Source: an uncultured Acetatifactor sp.
GTDB lineage: Bacteria > Bacillota > Clostridia > Lachnospirales > Lachnospiraceae
Reading direction: 5' to 3'
NCBI GenBank assembly: GCA_910577665.1
Contig: CAJTOJ010000005.1
Location: forward strand, 55,721-119,720
Length of the DNA: 64,000 nt
Under the pieces are notes generated by a model. The model was not told the DNA's origin. It saw only the letters and a list, made by a program, of their open reading frames with translations, and made no database searches. Each line of letters opens with the position of its first letter. The first letter of the stretch is position 1. The position numbers and the translations under genes were made by a program. Below, piece after piece: positions 7,918 to 16,008 of this stretch.

Positions 7918-10437
7918 TCAGTCTCCAGCCAGTTTAACCTCTTCCGTCACAGGGGAACCGTTCCATGTATTCCCGTCCGCACGGTGATATTCCCTTATGG
8001 TGCTTCCATCTGCTTTTGTATACACAATCAGAAACACCTGCTTCTCCTGGATTTCCACTGGGTAATTGTTGTACGGCAGCACATTTCCGGTTACAGGATA
8101 ATCCTTGAAGTCCTCATAGGCATCTTCCAGGCGCCAGAACTCCCTGCATTGATAATCTGGCAGGACTGCTGACAGATCTGTCCTGCCATAGTAGGATGCC
8201 GCATAGATCTTCTCCCCGACCCGGATCGTATCCTCACGGCTGCTTTCCGTATGCCGGCCCAGGGATGTCAGATCGTCTGTGTACAGCGCCATGCCATACT
8301 TCTGGTAAAGCTGTGCTGCCATACAGGGAACGGATTGTGTTGTGTAATCCATGGCCCTTATGTCGGTATGGGCCGAACCATAGATTCCCATGACACTTAT
8401 ACCAGGCTGTCTGGCAGATTCCAGAGTCCCGGTTCCCGCGCCGCCGGATCCCGTATTTCCAGGCTCCTCCCCATCAGCTTCCTCCCCTCCAGGTTCCTCC
8501 TGCCGGATGCCGCCTTCCAGGTTGTCCGGGACATCATTTGACAAGAGACTCTCCAGCTCACATATGAAGTTTTCGGCCATTTTGTTTTCCCGGTACACAG
8601 GATCAGTATGCTGGTAATAATACTGCCCCTGTTCCAGGTTTTCCCGGGCCAGCCTGTAGGTTTCTGATTCTTCCTGCCCACTTGACACCAGGTATTCCAG
8701 AAAACGTTTCCCTGTGGTATCATATTGGTGCCCTACATCCGTTCCGTGGAAAACCGTCTCCGGGCATTCTCTTTTGATCCTTTTGTAGAAATCCAGAACC
8801 GCCCCCGAATGCATGGCCGTTCCCTCCCAGTCCTGGTACAACTGTTCCAGTATCCCATCATCTCCAGACTGCATCCACAGATTCATATATTCCGCAGTAT
8901 AATAAGGAAGTTCCACAAACAGGTGCCGCATACCATCTTTGTTGTAATAGGAAGACCATAATTCAAATTCTTTTGCCAGGATCTCTTCCTGGGCATGTGT
9001 CTCCCCATACAGGAAAATGCTCACAGTCTGCTGTTTACCTGCCGTCTGCTGCGGCGCTATGGAGAAACTTCCCCTGTGTTTCTCAGCCACAATCTTCACC
9101 TTAACAGTACCTTCCAAGGTCAGAGGGTAAGTTCCTGTCTCCATATGGCTTTGGAAAAACAAGATATCACCTTTTTTATTTGTCAGCTCCATAGACAGGC
9201 TGCCTTCTTTTGTCTCCACCTGGATTACATAAGCAGCAGGCTCCGTTTCCGGGTAAATCTTCTTGAACATGGTACCACTGAGCAGACGATAACTGGCACT
9301 CCACTCCCTGGTTCCGTGGTGGGAAACGTAGCCTATCCTGGTCATACAAAAACCCTGCTCGAAAATACCTGTGTCAGAAAGCAGGAAAATGCCGCCGAAC
9401 AGCAGTGCCATAACTGTGCACAGAACCAGAACACCGCAAATCTTTTTTCTCCAGGTGCGTCTTTGTCTCTTTCCGGGGCATTCTTTTCTGCCCGGAGCAC
9501 TTTCTCCCACAGCCCCGGCGCATCCCCGGGCATTTCCCTGCATACCCCCGGCACTTTCCTGGCTGCCCCGGGCACTTCCCCTCACAGCCCCGGCACTTTC
9601 CTGGCTGCCCTGGGCACTTCCCCTCACAGCCCCGGCACTTTCCTGGCTGCCCTGGGCTTCCTTCCCATACTTTTTCCCTAAAATATACATTGGCAAAAAC
9701 ATCCCGCCCAGATACAGAAACAAAACCGCCTGTAGGATCCCCATTCCCCAGTCTATCCCCGGCTTCAGAAATGCCACCATGTGACCTGCCAGAGGCATAC
9801 ACAACATGGTTACCGCTGACCAGATCCGCAGGCCTTTTACGAGGTAGGGCCAGTTCCTGTTGTTAAAATGCACTCCCGGGACATTCATGCGAAAGATCCC
9901 ATCACTGTATGCATTGACCTCATATTCATCATAATAAGCGGGCAGTCTTTCCTTCATAAACAGCCAGAAATAAATGCCAAACCCAAAGGACATGATTCCC
10001 ATGAAGACAAAGAAAATAAAGTACACATCCGGCCCTGTCTCATGCTGGTACCATACTCCCAGAAACACCTCCAACAGCATGAATACGCTGCATCCGCTGA
10101 AAACAAACCCTCTTTTCTTCCGGCGTTGCCTGACCTGCTCCGGAACCTCCTCCGAAAGGGCCAGGGCTTTTTTCACCAGCAGCTCCACATGCTCTGCCTC
10201 CATTCCCGCTGTCTGGTCTATCTTCCTGCCCTCCAGAAGTTCTGTCACCGTAACCCCCAGTATCTTACTTAGGGGAATCAGCAGGGAAATATCCGGCATA
10301 CTCAAAGCCCTCTCCCACTTGCTCACTGCCTTGTCCGAGACAAACAGCTTCTCTGCCAGTTCCTTCTGGGTATAGCCCTTCTCCTTCCGTTGTTTTGCAA
10401 GAAATTCCCCAAATGTCTCCTTGTCCAGTTCATACAT
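7918..10437 (-). CDS. XRE regulator fused to membrane segments and EreA/ChaN-like domain
   Basis: An 839-residue multidomain protein. Residues 5-65 are a Cro/C1-type helix-turn-helix (YTQKELAEKLFVSDKAVSKWE). Hydrophobic segments near 112-129, 138-161, 205-224 and 232-253 suggest four membrane helices. A Gly/Ser/Ala linker of three 14-residue repeats (GSQESAGAVRGSA type, 263-305) follows, then a fifth helix (333-353). The remaining ~480 residues contain GETH (478-481), FVELP, FHGTDVGH, R-E-N-K-M-A-E-N-F and a late GSAH, a motif set like the erythromycin-esterase/ChaN/TraB superfamily, interrupted by a Glu/Gly-rich insert. AGGAGG lies six bases before the ATG. The family assignment of the C-terminus is by motif only. 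The fifth helix should place the catalytic-looking domain outside the membrane while the DNA-binding domain stays inside. Substrate and target are unknown. Confidence 0.88.
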   Translation of the reverse strand: MYELDKETFGEFLAKQRKEKGYTQKELAEKLFVSDKAVSKWERALSMPDISLLIPLSKILGVTVTELLEGRKIDQTAGMEAEHVELLVKKALALSEEVPEQVRQRRKKRGFVFSGCSVFMLLEVFLGVWYQHETGPDVYFIFFVFMGIMSFGFGIYFWLFMKERLPAYYDEYEVNAYSDGIFRMNVPGVHFNNRNWPYLVKGLRIWSAVTMLCMPLAGHMVAFLKPGIDWGMGILQAVLFLYLGGMFLPMYILGKKYGKEAQGSQESAGAVRGSAQGSQESAGAVRGSARGSQESAGGMQGNARGCAGAVGESAPGRKECPGKRQRRTWRKKICGVLVLCTVMALLFGGIFLLSDTGIFEQGFCMTRIGYVSHHGTREWSASYRLLSGTMFKKIYPETEPAAYVIQVETKEGSLSMELTNKKGDILFFQSHMETGTYPLTLEGTVKVKIVAEKHRGSFSIAPQQTAGKQQTVSIFLYGETHAQEEILAKEFELWSSYYNKDGMRHLFVELPYYTAEYMNLWMQSGDDGILEQLYQDWEGTAMHSGAVLDFYKRIKRECPETVFHGTDVGHQYDTTGKRFLEYLVSSGQEESETYRLARENLEQGQYYYQHTDPVYRENKMAENFICELESLLSNDVPDNLEGGIRQEEPGGEEADGEEPGNTGSGGAGTGTLESARQPGISVMGIYGSAHTDIRAMDYTTQSVPCMAAQLYQKYGMALYTDDLTSLGRHTESSREDTIRVGEKIYAASYYGRTDLSAVLPDYQCREFWRLEDAYEDFKDYPVTGNVLPYNNYPVEIQEKQVFLIVYTKADGSTIREYHRADGNTWNGSPVTEEVKLAGD
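9530..9660 (-). repeat. 42-bp coding minisatellite (about 3 units)
   Basis: About three nearly identical 42-base units inside the gene at 7918-10437. Each codes for one 14-residue Gly-Ser-Gln-Glu-Ser-Ala-Gly-rich linker unit (for example CTTTCCTGGCTGCCC on the plus strand recurs in each). The number of units may vary between strains by slippage. Confidence 0.8.
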
Positions 10438-10517
10438 AATATGCCTCCTTATAATGTCGTATTTACACGCTATCTCATAGCCACAAGAGTGCCTTCCATC
10501 CGTCCTTTGTTATCTGC

Positions 10518-10546
10518 ATTGTAGTATATACCAGGCAGATCAGCAA
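10518..10546 (-). promoter_or_regulatory. promoter of the XRE-EreA-like gene
   Basis: On the minus strand TTGCTG (plus 10541-10546) and TACAAT (plus 10518-10523) are 17 bases apart. They lie about 80 bases before the start codon. Confidence 0.6.
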
Positions 10547-10587
10547 CCGACTGGCGGTAGAATCGGTCTGCAAAATCCAATCGCGCA

Positions 10588-10819
10588 TCAGTTCGTAGCC
10601 TGTTCGCATAACAGCAGTGTACATATTGGCACTTTTAAAACCTCAGAAAATACAATCAGTTCATAATCGGGAACCACCCTGTCTCCCGTCTCAATCCGGC
10701 TGACTGCCTTCTGGGTAAGGCCAAGCCCGGCAAGCTGGAGCCTGGCTGCCAGCTGTTTCTGGGACAAGCCCATGGCCAGCCTGGGACAGCGTGTATTTGA
10801 GACGGACGTGCAGAAACAT
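10588..10819 (-). pseudogene. XRE-family regulator broken by a one-base frameshift
   Basis: Reads as a small Cro/C1-type regulator of about 75 residues. The 3' part (10588-10773) gives MGLSQKQLAARLQLAG followed by an AVSRIETGDRVVPDYEL helix, a normal HTH. The 5' part, from an ATG at 10819, gives MFLHVRLKYTLSQAG in another frame. Removing one C near 10774 joins them into a continuous, family-like sequence, so I read it as a recent frameshift. Alternatively the gene starts at 10773, but no ribosome-binding site is present there. It is divergent from the XRE-aminotransferase gene and may once have regulated it. Confidence 0.6.
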
Positions 10820-10902
10820 ATGGTATTGTACGGTTAGGATATTATATCACGGTATTTTTTTGCAACCAGTTCCATAAACTTTTACTCTTTTCTTTATTCG
10901 TA

Positions 10903-10931
10903 TTGAACTTTTTGTTCAGATATGTTACCAT
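10903..10931 (+). promoter_or_regulatory. promoter of the XRE-aminotransferase gene with overlapping palindrome
   Basis: TTGAAC (10903-10908) and TACCAT (10926-10931) are 17 bases apart. The -35 box and start of the spacer form TGAAC-TTTTT-GTTCA, a short inverted repeat that could be an operator for a helix-turn-helix protein such as the one encoded downstream. Confidence 0.5.
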
Positions 10932-10940
10932 CAGAACCAT

Positions 10941-11063
10941 AAAATAAACTTTCGGTTTTAATTGGCATGTACGTAGAAGTGTGCATGAGGGTGTAATTGT
11001 GAAAATAAACTTTCAAATTTTGGTTGGTATATGCGCTGAAGCGCATGCGGAGGTGTAAAAATG
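10941..11063 (+). repeat. diverged tandem duplication forming the 5' leader
   Basis: Two ~61-base units (10941-11001 and 11002-11063) fill the space between promoter and start codon. Both open with AAAATAAACTTTC and run through a TTGG(C/T)AT block, a hairpin and a purine-rich Shine-Dalgarno-like stretch ending GTGTAA. The hairpin is a perfect ATGCGC-TGAA-GCGCAT in unit 2; in unit 1 it pairs CATGTACG with TGTGCATG using G-U pairs. A structure that survives sequence change suggests a role in translation or attenuation. Confidence 0.7.
10999..11058 (+). CDS. candidate 19-codon leader peptide
   Basis: GTG start at 10999 with GAGGGTG five bases upstream; it reads VKINFQILVGICAEAHAEV and stops two bases before the ATG of the XRE-aminotransferase. 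The tight spacing would allow translational coupling. It covers the second leader hairpin, so ribosomes on it could open or close that structure. There is no run of a single regulatory amino acid, although Ala is coded three times. Too short to judge as a protein. Confidence 0.35.
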   Translation: MKINFQILVGICAEAHAEV

Positions 11064-12668
11064 AACCAGGACACATTTGCAAGAAGGCTTACCCTGGCCA
11101 TGGACCGCAGGGACATGAAGCAGGTAGACTGCCTCCGGGCTGCTGCGGCCGCCGGAGTCAAGCTGGGGAAAGGGCAGATGAGCCAGTATGTCAGCGGGAA
11201 AGCTGTCCCCAGGAAGAATATCGCCGGATTCCTGGCAGAACTTCTGGGTGTCCCTGTGGAGTGGCTCTACGGCAGTCTGCCTCTGGAGGCAGCACCGGCC
11301 GTTCCCGCAGCCAGATCCACACCTGTTCCCGAAAATGAACCAAAAAAAGATTCTGTCCCGGGGACATCTGAACCTGTCATGCCACCTGTGTTTCACAAAA
11401 GTTTATTTTTCGAGAATTCCCCGGCATATCCGGATGCAGAAGGAGAGATCACTATGAAATCGTTCAAGAAATCAGCCAAATTAGACAATGTGTTATACGA
11501 TGTGAGAGGCCCTGTTGTGGAAGAAGCCACCCGGATGGAGGAGAACGGCATCCATGTGTTAAAGCTCAATATCGGTAACCCCGCTCCCTTCGGCTTTTGC
11601 ACCCCGGACGAGGTGATCTATGACATGCAGCGGCAGCTTACCGAATGTGAGGGGTATTCTGCTGCCAAGGGCCTGTTCTCCGCCAGGAAGGCCATCATGC
11701 AGTATGCCCAGATCAAGAATATCCCCAACCTGTCCATCGAAGACATCTACACAGGGAATGGTGTCAGCGAGCTGATCAATCTCAGCATGTCAGCCCTTCT
11801 GGACGATGGGGACGAAGTACTGGTGCCTGCGCCTGACTATCCCCTCTGGACAGCCTGCGTCACACTGGCAGGCGGAAAAGCTGTCCACTACATCTGTGAT
11901 GAAAAGGCCGAATGGTATCCTGACATGGAGGATATCCGCAAGAAGGTAACAGACCGTACAAAGGCCATTGTAATCATCAATCCCAATAACCCCACAGGTG
12001 CCGTATATCCCAGGGAAGTCCTGCAGCAACTTGTGGACATCGCAAGAGAACACCAGCTGATCCTCTTTTCCGATGAAATCTATGACAGGCTTGTGATGGA
12101 CGATGAAGAGCATATCTCCATAGCCTCCCTGGCACCGGATCTGTTCTGTGTCACCTACAGTGGCCTGTCCAAATCCCACATGATCGCTGGTTTCCGGATC
12201 GGCTGGATGATCTTAAGTGGCAACAAGCAGATCGCTGCGGACTACATCCAAGGCCTGAATATGCTGTCCAATATGCGTCTGTGCTCCAATGTGCCTGCCC
12301 AGTCCATTGTACAGACAGCCCTGGGCGGCTACCAGAGTGTGAAGAATTACATTGTGCCCGGCGGCAGGATCTATGAACAGCGGGATTATATCTACAAAGC
12401 ACTGAATGACATTCCAGGTGTCAGCGCCGTGAAGCCCAGGGCTGCCTTTTACATCTTCCCGAAGCTGGATGTGAAAAAGTTCCAGATCCAGGACGATGAA
12501 AAGTTTGCCCTGGATCTGCTGCGGGACAAAAAACTACTGGTTGTCCACGGTGGCGGCTTCAACTGGGGTGCACCGGACCACTTCCGTGTGGTGTACCTGC
12601 CCCGCATTGAGGTACTGAAGGATGCCATGGAAAGCCTGGGAAGCTTTCTGGCATATTACAGGCAGTGA
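11061..12668 (+). CDS. XRE helix-turn-helix fused to alanine aminotransferase
   Basis: A 535-residue fusion. Residues 1-75 are a helix-turn-helix with the pattern GQMSQYVSGKAVPRKN and a 'LLGVPVEWLYG' end. A Pro/Ala-rich linker (76-130) follows. From residue 132 the protein is a complete fold-type I aminotransferase very close in motif order to E. coli AlaA: LDNVLYDVRGPV, KLNIGNPAPFGF, YSAAKGLFSARKAI, GNGVSELI, NPNNPTG, and SGLSKSHMIAGFRIGW with the PLP lysine. It should interconvert alanine/2-oxoglutarate and pyruvate/glutamate. GGAGGTG lies seven bases before the ATG at 11061, and a second good site precedes an internal ATG at 11454, so a regulator-free enzyme may also be made. Fusion suggests autoregulation by PLP or substrate state, but that is inference. 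Confidence 0.9.
   Translation: MNQDTFARRLTLAMDRRDMKQVDCLRAAAAAGVKLGKGQMSQYVSGKAVPRKNIAGFLAELLGVPVEWLYGSLPLEAAPAVPAARSTPVPENEPKKDSVPGTSEPVMPPVFHKSLFFENSPAYPDAEGEITMKSFKKSAKLDNVLYDVRGPVVEEATRMEENGIHVLKLNIGNPAPFGFCTPDEVIYDMQRQLTECEGYSAAKGLFSARKAIMQYAQIKNIPNLSIEDIYTGNGVSELINLSMSALLDDGDEVLVPAPDYPLWTACVTLAGGKAVHYICDEKAEWYPDMEDIRKKVTDRTKAIVIINPNNPTGAVYPREVLQQLVDIAREHQLILFSDEIYDRLVMDDEEHISIASLAPDLFCVTYSGLSKSHMIAGFRIGWMILSGNKQIAADYIQGLNMLSNMRLCSNVPAQSIVQTALGGYQSVKNYIVPGGRIYEQRDYIYKALNDIPGVSAVKPRAAFYIFPKLDVKKFQIQDDEKFALDLLRDKKLLVVHGGGFNWGAPDHFRVVYLPRIEVLKDAMESLGSFLAYYRQ
11440..11456 (+). promoter_or_regulatory. internal ribosome-binding site and second start
   Basis: AAGGAG (11440-11445) is eight bases before an in-frame ATG (11454). 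Translation from here gives MKSFKKSAKLDNVLYD, which matches the natural N-terminus of stand-alone AlaA enzymes. Either the fusion arose by read-through of a former gap, or both forms are made. Confidence 0.55.
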
Positions 12669-12684
12669 CCCAACAAGCAGCCTT

Positions 12685-15600
12685 CTATATCCCACATTCC
12701 ACTGTAATATTGCTGCCATCCCGTTTCTTCTCAACCCGGATCTGCTGGGGGATATTCTCTATCAGTTCTTCCCTGTGACTGATAATACCCACCAGCTTGT
12801 CTGTTCCGGTGAGATGGACCAGGATTTCCATGGCGCTGTCAATGGATCTGCGGTCCAGGGTGCCGAAGCCCTCATCCACAAACAGGGCATCCATCTGGAT
12901 CCCCCCCATATGGGAGGCAACCGTGTCGGAAAGTCCCAGGGCCAGGCTTAGGGATGCCTTGAAGCTCTCACCGCCGGAGAGGTTACCCACCGGTCTTCTG
13001 TGGCCGGTGAAATTGTCCAGTACCTCCAGATCCAGGAAACGTTTCTTTCCTTTGCTGGCAGGGTCTTCCCTGCGGAACAGTTCATACTGGCCTTCACTCA
13101 TAGGCCGTAGCCTGAGGTTCGCTGCGGCAAGGATGCCTTCAAATCCTGTGGCCTGGATATACTGCTCCAGGCTGATCCTGGATTTGCCCGTAATCTGTCC
13201 TGCCACCAGCTCATACAGGCGGTTGCAGAGCGTAAACTGCCTTGTATGGGCTTCCAGGGCTTCCCTACGGTCCAGGATCTGTTCCCGGAGCCTGCCGTTG
13301 CCTGCCATCCTGTGATCCGTATCAGATTTTCTGTCCCGGAGGGAAGACACCGCCTTTGCATATGTCTCCACTTCCTCTGTCAGCTCCTGCTCATTGACCC
13401 ACACCTTGTCCCGGGCATCCTTCCGGACAGTTTCCAGACTGGAAGCGTTGACTGCCACTTTCGTATCATATGCTGCCTTTCTGTCCTCCCCATCCTGGAT
13501 CATGCTCTCCTCCACCACATAGGCCAGGAATTCTTCCAGGGAGTCAAATGTCTTTTCCTGTAGCAGGGTTGTGAGCTGCTGCTTCTGGCGTTGTTCTTCT
13601 TCCTCCCCTTCCTGGTAACCGGCTTCCAGAGTAGCTATAGCAGACTGTTCCCTGGTCTTCTCCTGGTCCGCTTTCTCTTTCCGGATCCTGGCCTGTATAA
13701 TAGTATTGCGGATGATTTCTGCCTGTTTTTCACACTTTTCCTGTTCTGCACATGCTTCCTCCAGGCTCTGGTATTCCAGCCCTGCCAGAGTCTCTAGCAA
13801 AGTGCTCTTCTCAGTCATGGAACGTTGGATTTCCTGCCGTCTGGCCTCCAGGACTTCTTTCTTCCCAGAAAGGGTTTCTGTGTCTTCCCCACGGGCTTTT
13901 GACAGGGTATCTGTGTCTCTTTTGAAAGTATCACAGTCCCTTTTCAGGATCTGCTCCCTCTTTTGGAGGGAATTCTCTTTCTTACGGAGAATCCCGCAGG
14001 CAGTTTCTGTGAAGAGAATCAGTTTGTCCAGGGAGACCTCTTCTTCCCCTTCCCTTATCCTGGTGACCGGAATCCCGTCTTCGTCTCCCCAGAACAGAGG
14101 GTATCCCAGGCGATCTCCTTCCTCCTTCGGACAGTACTGTGCTGCCTGGATCTCTCCCTGGCTCTCCTCAGGTAATTCTTTTTGCAGGATCTCACTGCCC
14201 ATGACCTCCAGGATCTGCGTCCGGAGATTCTCTGCTCCCTGGCTCGCTGCTGTCCTGCTTTTCTCCAAGGCTACCAGGGCCCTTTCCTTCTCCTGTCTGG
14301 CCGCCTCCTCTTTCTTCTGCAGATCCTGTAGCATTTCCTCTGTGACACCCTCTGCCATCTCCGGGGGAAGCTGTGCCAGCTTTGGATGATGGGTAGAACC
14401 ACAGACCGGACATTTTGTCCCTTCCTCCAGTCCCCGGGCCAGAAGCCCTGCCCTGCAATTGTCCAGAAGCTGTTCCATGTGCAGCCTGGCCCGTTCCTGC
14501 TCTTCATAGGCACTTTGCTTTTTCTGGAAAGCAGCCTGGCCCTGTAAGACTTCGTCCTGTTTTCTGCGGTAAGCAGGCACTTTCTCCTGCTGTATGTTTT
14601 CCAGTTTCTCCCTAAGTCCGGTGACTGCCTTCTTCTCATTCCGGATCTCCACCAGCCTGGCCGGGCACTCCTGCAGGATCTTCACGGACTCTTCCAGACT
14701 AAGGATCTTCTGCTTCAAGGCTTCCTCTTCCTGGTTCATTCCTTCCGTCTGCTGTTCCAGGATATGGCTTTCCTCCTCCAGGCTATGCAGGGCCGCCTTT
14801 AATTCCTCCCTTTTCTGGTATCTGTCCAGGTCTTCCTTCAGCTTCCCGGCCCTTCTGCCCAGGGCTTCCCCCTCTTCTTCCCGGGCGGTGGCTTCCTCCA
14901 GGCAGCGGAATGCGGCCTCCTGGGCTTCCAAGACCTGTAGGAGCTTCTGCTTCCTTGCTGCAATGTCGTGCTGGAGCTTTGCCAGCGCCTGCTGCTGTCC
15001 CCTCCAGGTATCATAGACTGGTTTCACCTGGCGCACAGCTATCTTCTGTCTGGACGTCTGTCTGGCCAGTTCCTCCATTTCCTGCCTCCCGGCCTCCAGA
15101 CTCTGCTGCTCTTCCTGCAAGGCTTTCAGCCTGGTGAGAAGTTCATTGTTGGTCCGGGCCTGGGCCAGCTTCTCTTTCTTCTGATCCAGCCTGTCTGCGG
15201 CTTCCTCCAGCTCCTTCTCCAGGATCCGGGACTGCTTCAGGTCTTCCTGGCCAATCTTCTCCAGGATGTGCTGAAACTCCTCCAGATTCCAGGCACTTCT
15301 GCTGTCAGCAGCACGCTGCTGTAGTCCCTCCAGTTCCTCCTTATAGAGGCTCTCTTCCCCGGCCCTGGCTTCGGCAAAAGACTGGAGAATGCTGCGCTGG
15401 ATCTCTCTCCTGGCATCCTCACTGGCACTGCGCCGTTCTGACAGCCGCTTTTCCATCTTCTTGTATGCGTCTGTCAGGAATACAGTGCGCAGGATCTCTG
15501 TTCTGGTGTCCGTATCCGCATTCAGAAGTTCCCGGAATTCCCCTTGGGCAATCATAACAATCTGCTTGAACTGGCTTACATTGATGTGCAGCAGATGTTC

Positions 15601-16008
15601 CACTGCCTGGTTCACTGCCCTGGTACCTTCTATGGGCACTTCGCCTTCGCAGCGCAAGCTGGCAGTTTCCGGCTGTAACAGGGTTCCCTCCCCCCGCTTC
15701 CGGGGCCGTTCATAGGCCGGCTGGCGACGCACACAGTACACCTTTCCCTGGTGGGAGAAATGAAACTCCACGAAGCTCTCCGTATCCGGTTTCGCATACT
15801 CGCTGCGCAGGTTTACCGTGTCCCGGTACCTGCTGCTTGTCTCCCCGTACAGGGCATAGCAGATGGCATCGAACAGTGTGGTCTTGCCTGCCCCCGTGTC
15901 CCCGCAGACCAGAAACAGGCCCCGCTCCTGGAACCGGGTAAAATCAATGGCAGGCATGGTGCCTGCGTACGGCCCAAAGGCGCTGACAATCAGTTTAATC
16001 GGTTTCAT
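12685..16008 (-). CDS. sbcC: exonuclease SbcC, SMC-like ATPase
   Basis: The large subunit (1107 residues) of the SbcCD (Rad50-Mre11-type) nuclease, which cuts hairpins and protein-blocked DNA ends. The N-terminus has the Walker A motif GDTGAGKTT. Long Glu/Gln/Lys-rich coiled coils on both sides of the centre flank a zinc-hook CPVCG. The C-terminus has the ABC signature NLSGGESF and the Walker B stretch LFVDEGFGTLD. Its start overlaps the end of sbcD by 14 bases, so the two are translationally coupled. It converges with the aminotransferase gene, with only 16 bases between stop codons and no visible terminator. Confidence 0.97.
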   Translation of the reverse strand: MKPIKLIVSAFGPYAGTMPAIDFTRFQERGLFLVCGDTGAGKTTLFDAICYALYGETSSRYRDTVNLRSEYAKPDTESFVEFHFSHQGKVYCVRRQPAYERPRKRGEGTLLQPETASLRCEGEVPIEGTRAVNQAVEHLLHINVSQFKQIVMIAQGEFRELLNADTDTRTEILRTVFLTDAYKKMEKRLSERRSASEDARREIQRSILQSFAEARAGEESLYKEELEGLQQRAADSRSAWNLEEFQHILEKIGQEDLKQSRILEKELEEAADRLDQKKEKLAQARTNNELLTRLKALQEEQQSLEAGRQEMEELARQTSRQKIAVRQVKPVYDTWRGQQQALAKLQHDIAARKQKLLQVLEAQEAAFRCLEEATAREEEGEALGRRAGKLKEDLDRYQKREELKAALHSLEEESHILEQQTEGMNQEEEALKQKILSLEESVKILQECPARLVEIRNEKKAVTGLREKLENIQQEKVPAYRRKQDEVLQGQAAFQKKQSAYEEQERARLHMEQLLDNCRAGLLARGLEEGTKCPVCGSTHHPKLAQLPPEMAEGVTEEMLQDLQKKEEAARQEKERALVALEKSRTAASQGAENLRTQILEVMGSEILQKELPEESQGEIQAAQYCPKEEGDRLGYPLFWGDEDGIPVTRIREGEEEVSLDKLILFTETACGILRKKENSLQKREQILKRDCDTFKRDTDTLSKARGEDTETLSGKKEVLEARRQEIQRSMTEKSTLLETLAGLEYQSLEEACAEQEKCEKQAEIIRNTIIQARIRKEKADQEKTREQSAIATLEAGYQEGEEEEQRQKQQLTTLLQEKTFDSLEEFLAYVVEESMIQDGEDRKAAYDTKVAVNASSLETVRKDARDKVWVNEQELTEEVETYAKAVSSLRDRKSDTDHRMAGNGRLREQILDRREALEAHTRQFTLCNRLYELVAGQITGKSRISLEQYIQATGFEGILAAANLRLRPMSEGQYELFRREDPASKGKKRFLDLEVLDNFTGHRRPVGNLSGGESFKASLSLALGLSDTVASHMGGIQMDALFVDEGFGTLDRRSIDSAMEILVHLTGTDKLVGIISHREELIENIPQQIRVEKKRDGSNITVECGI

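Noticed and set aside
9530..9660. Regular repeats as a possible CRISPR array
   Set aside because: Units are contiguous without spacers and lie in frame within a coding sequence.
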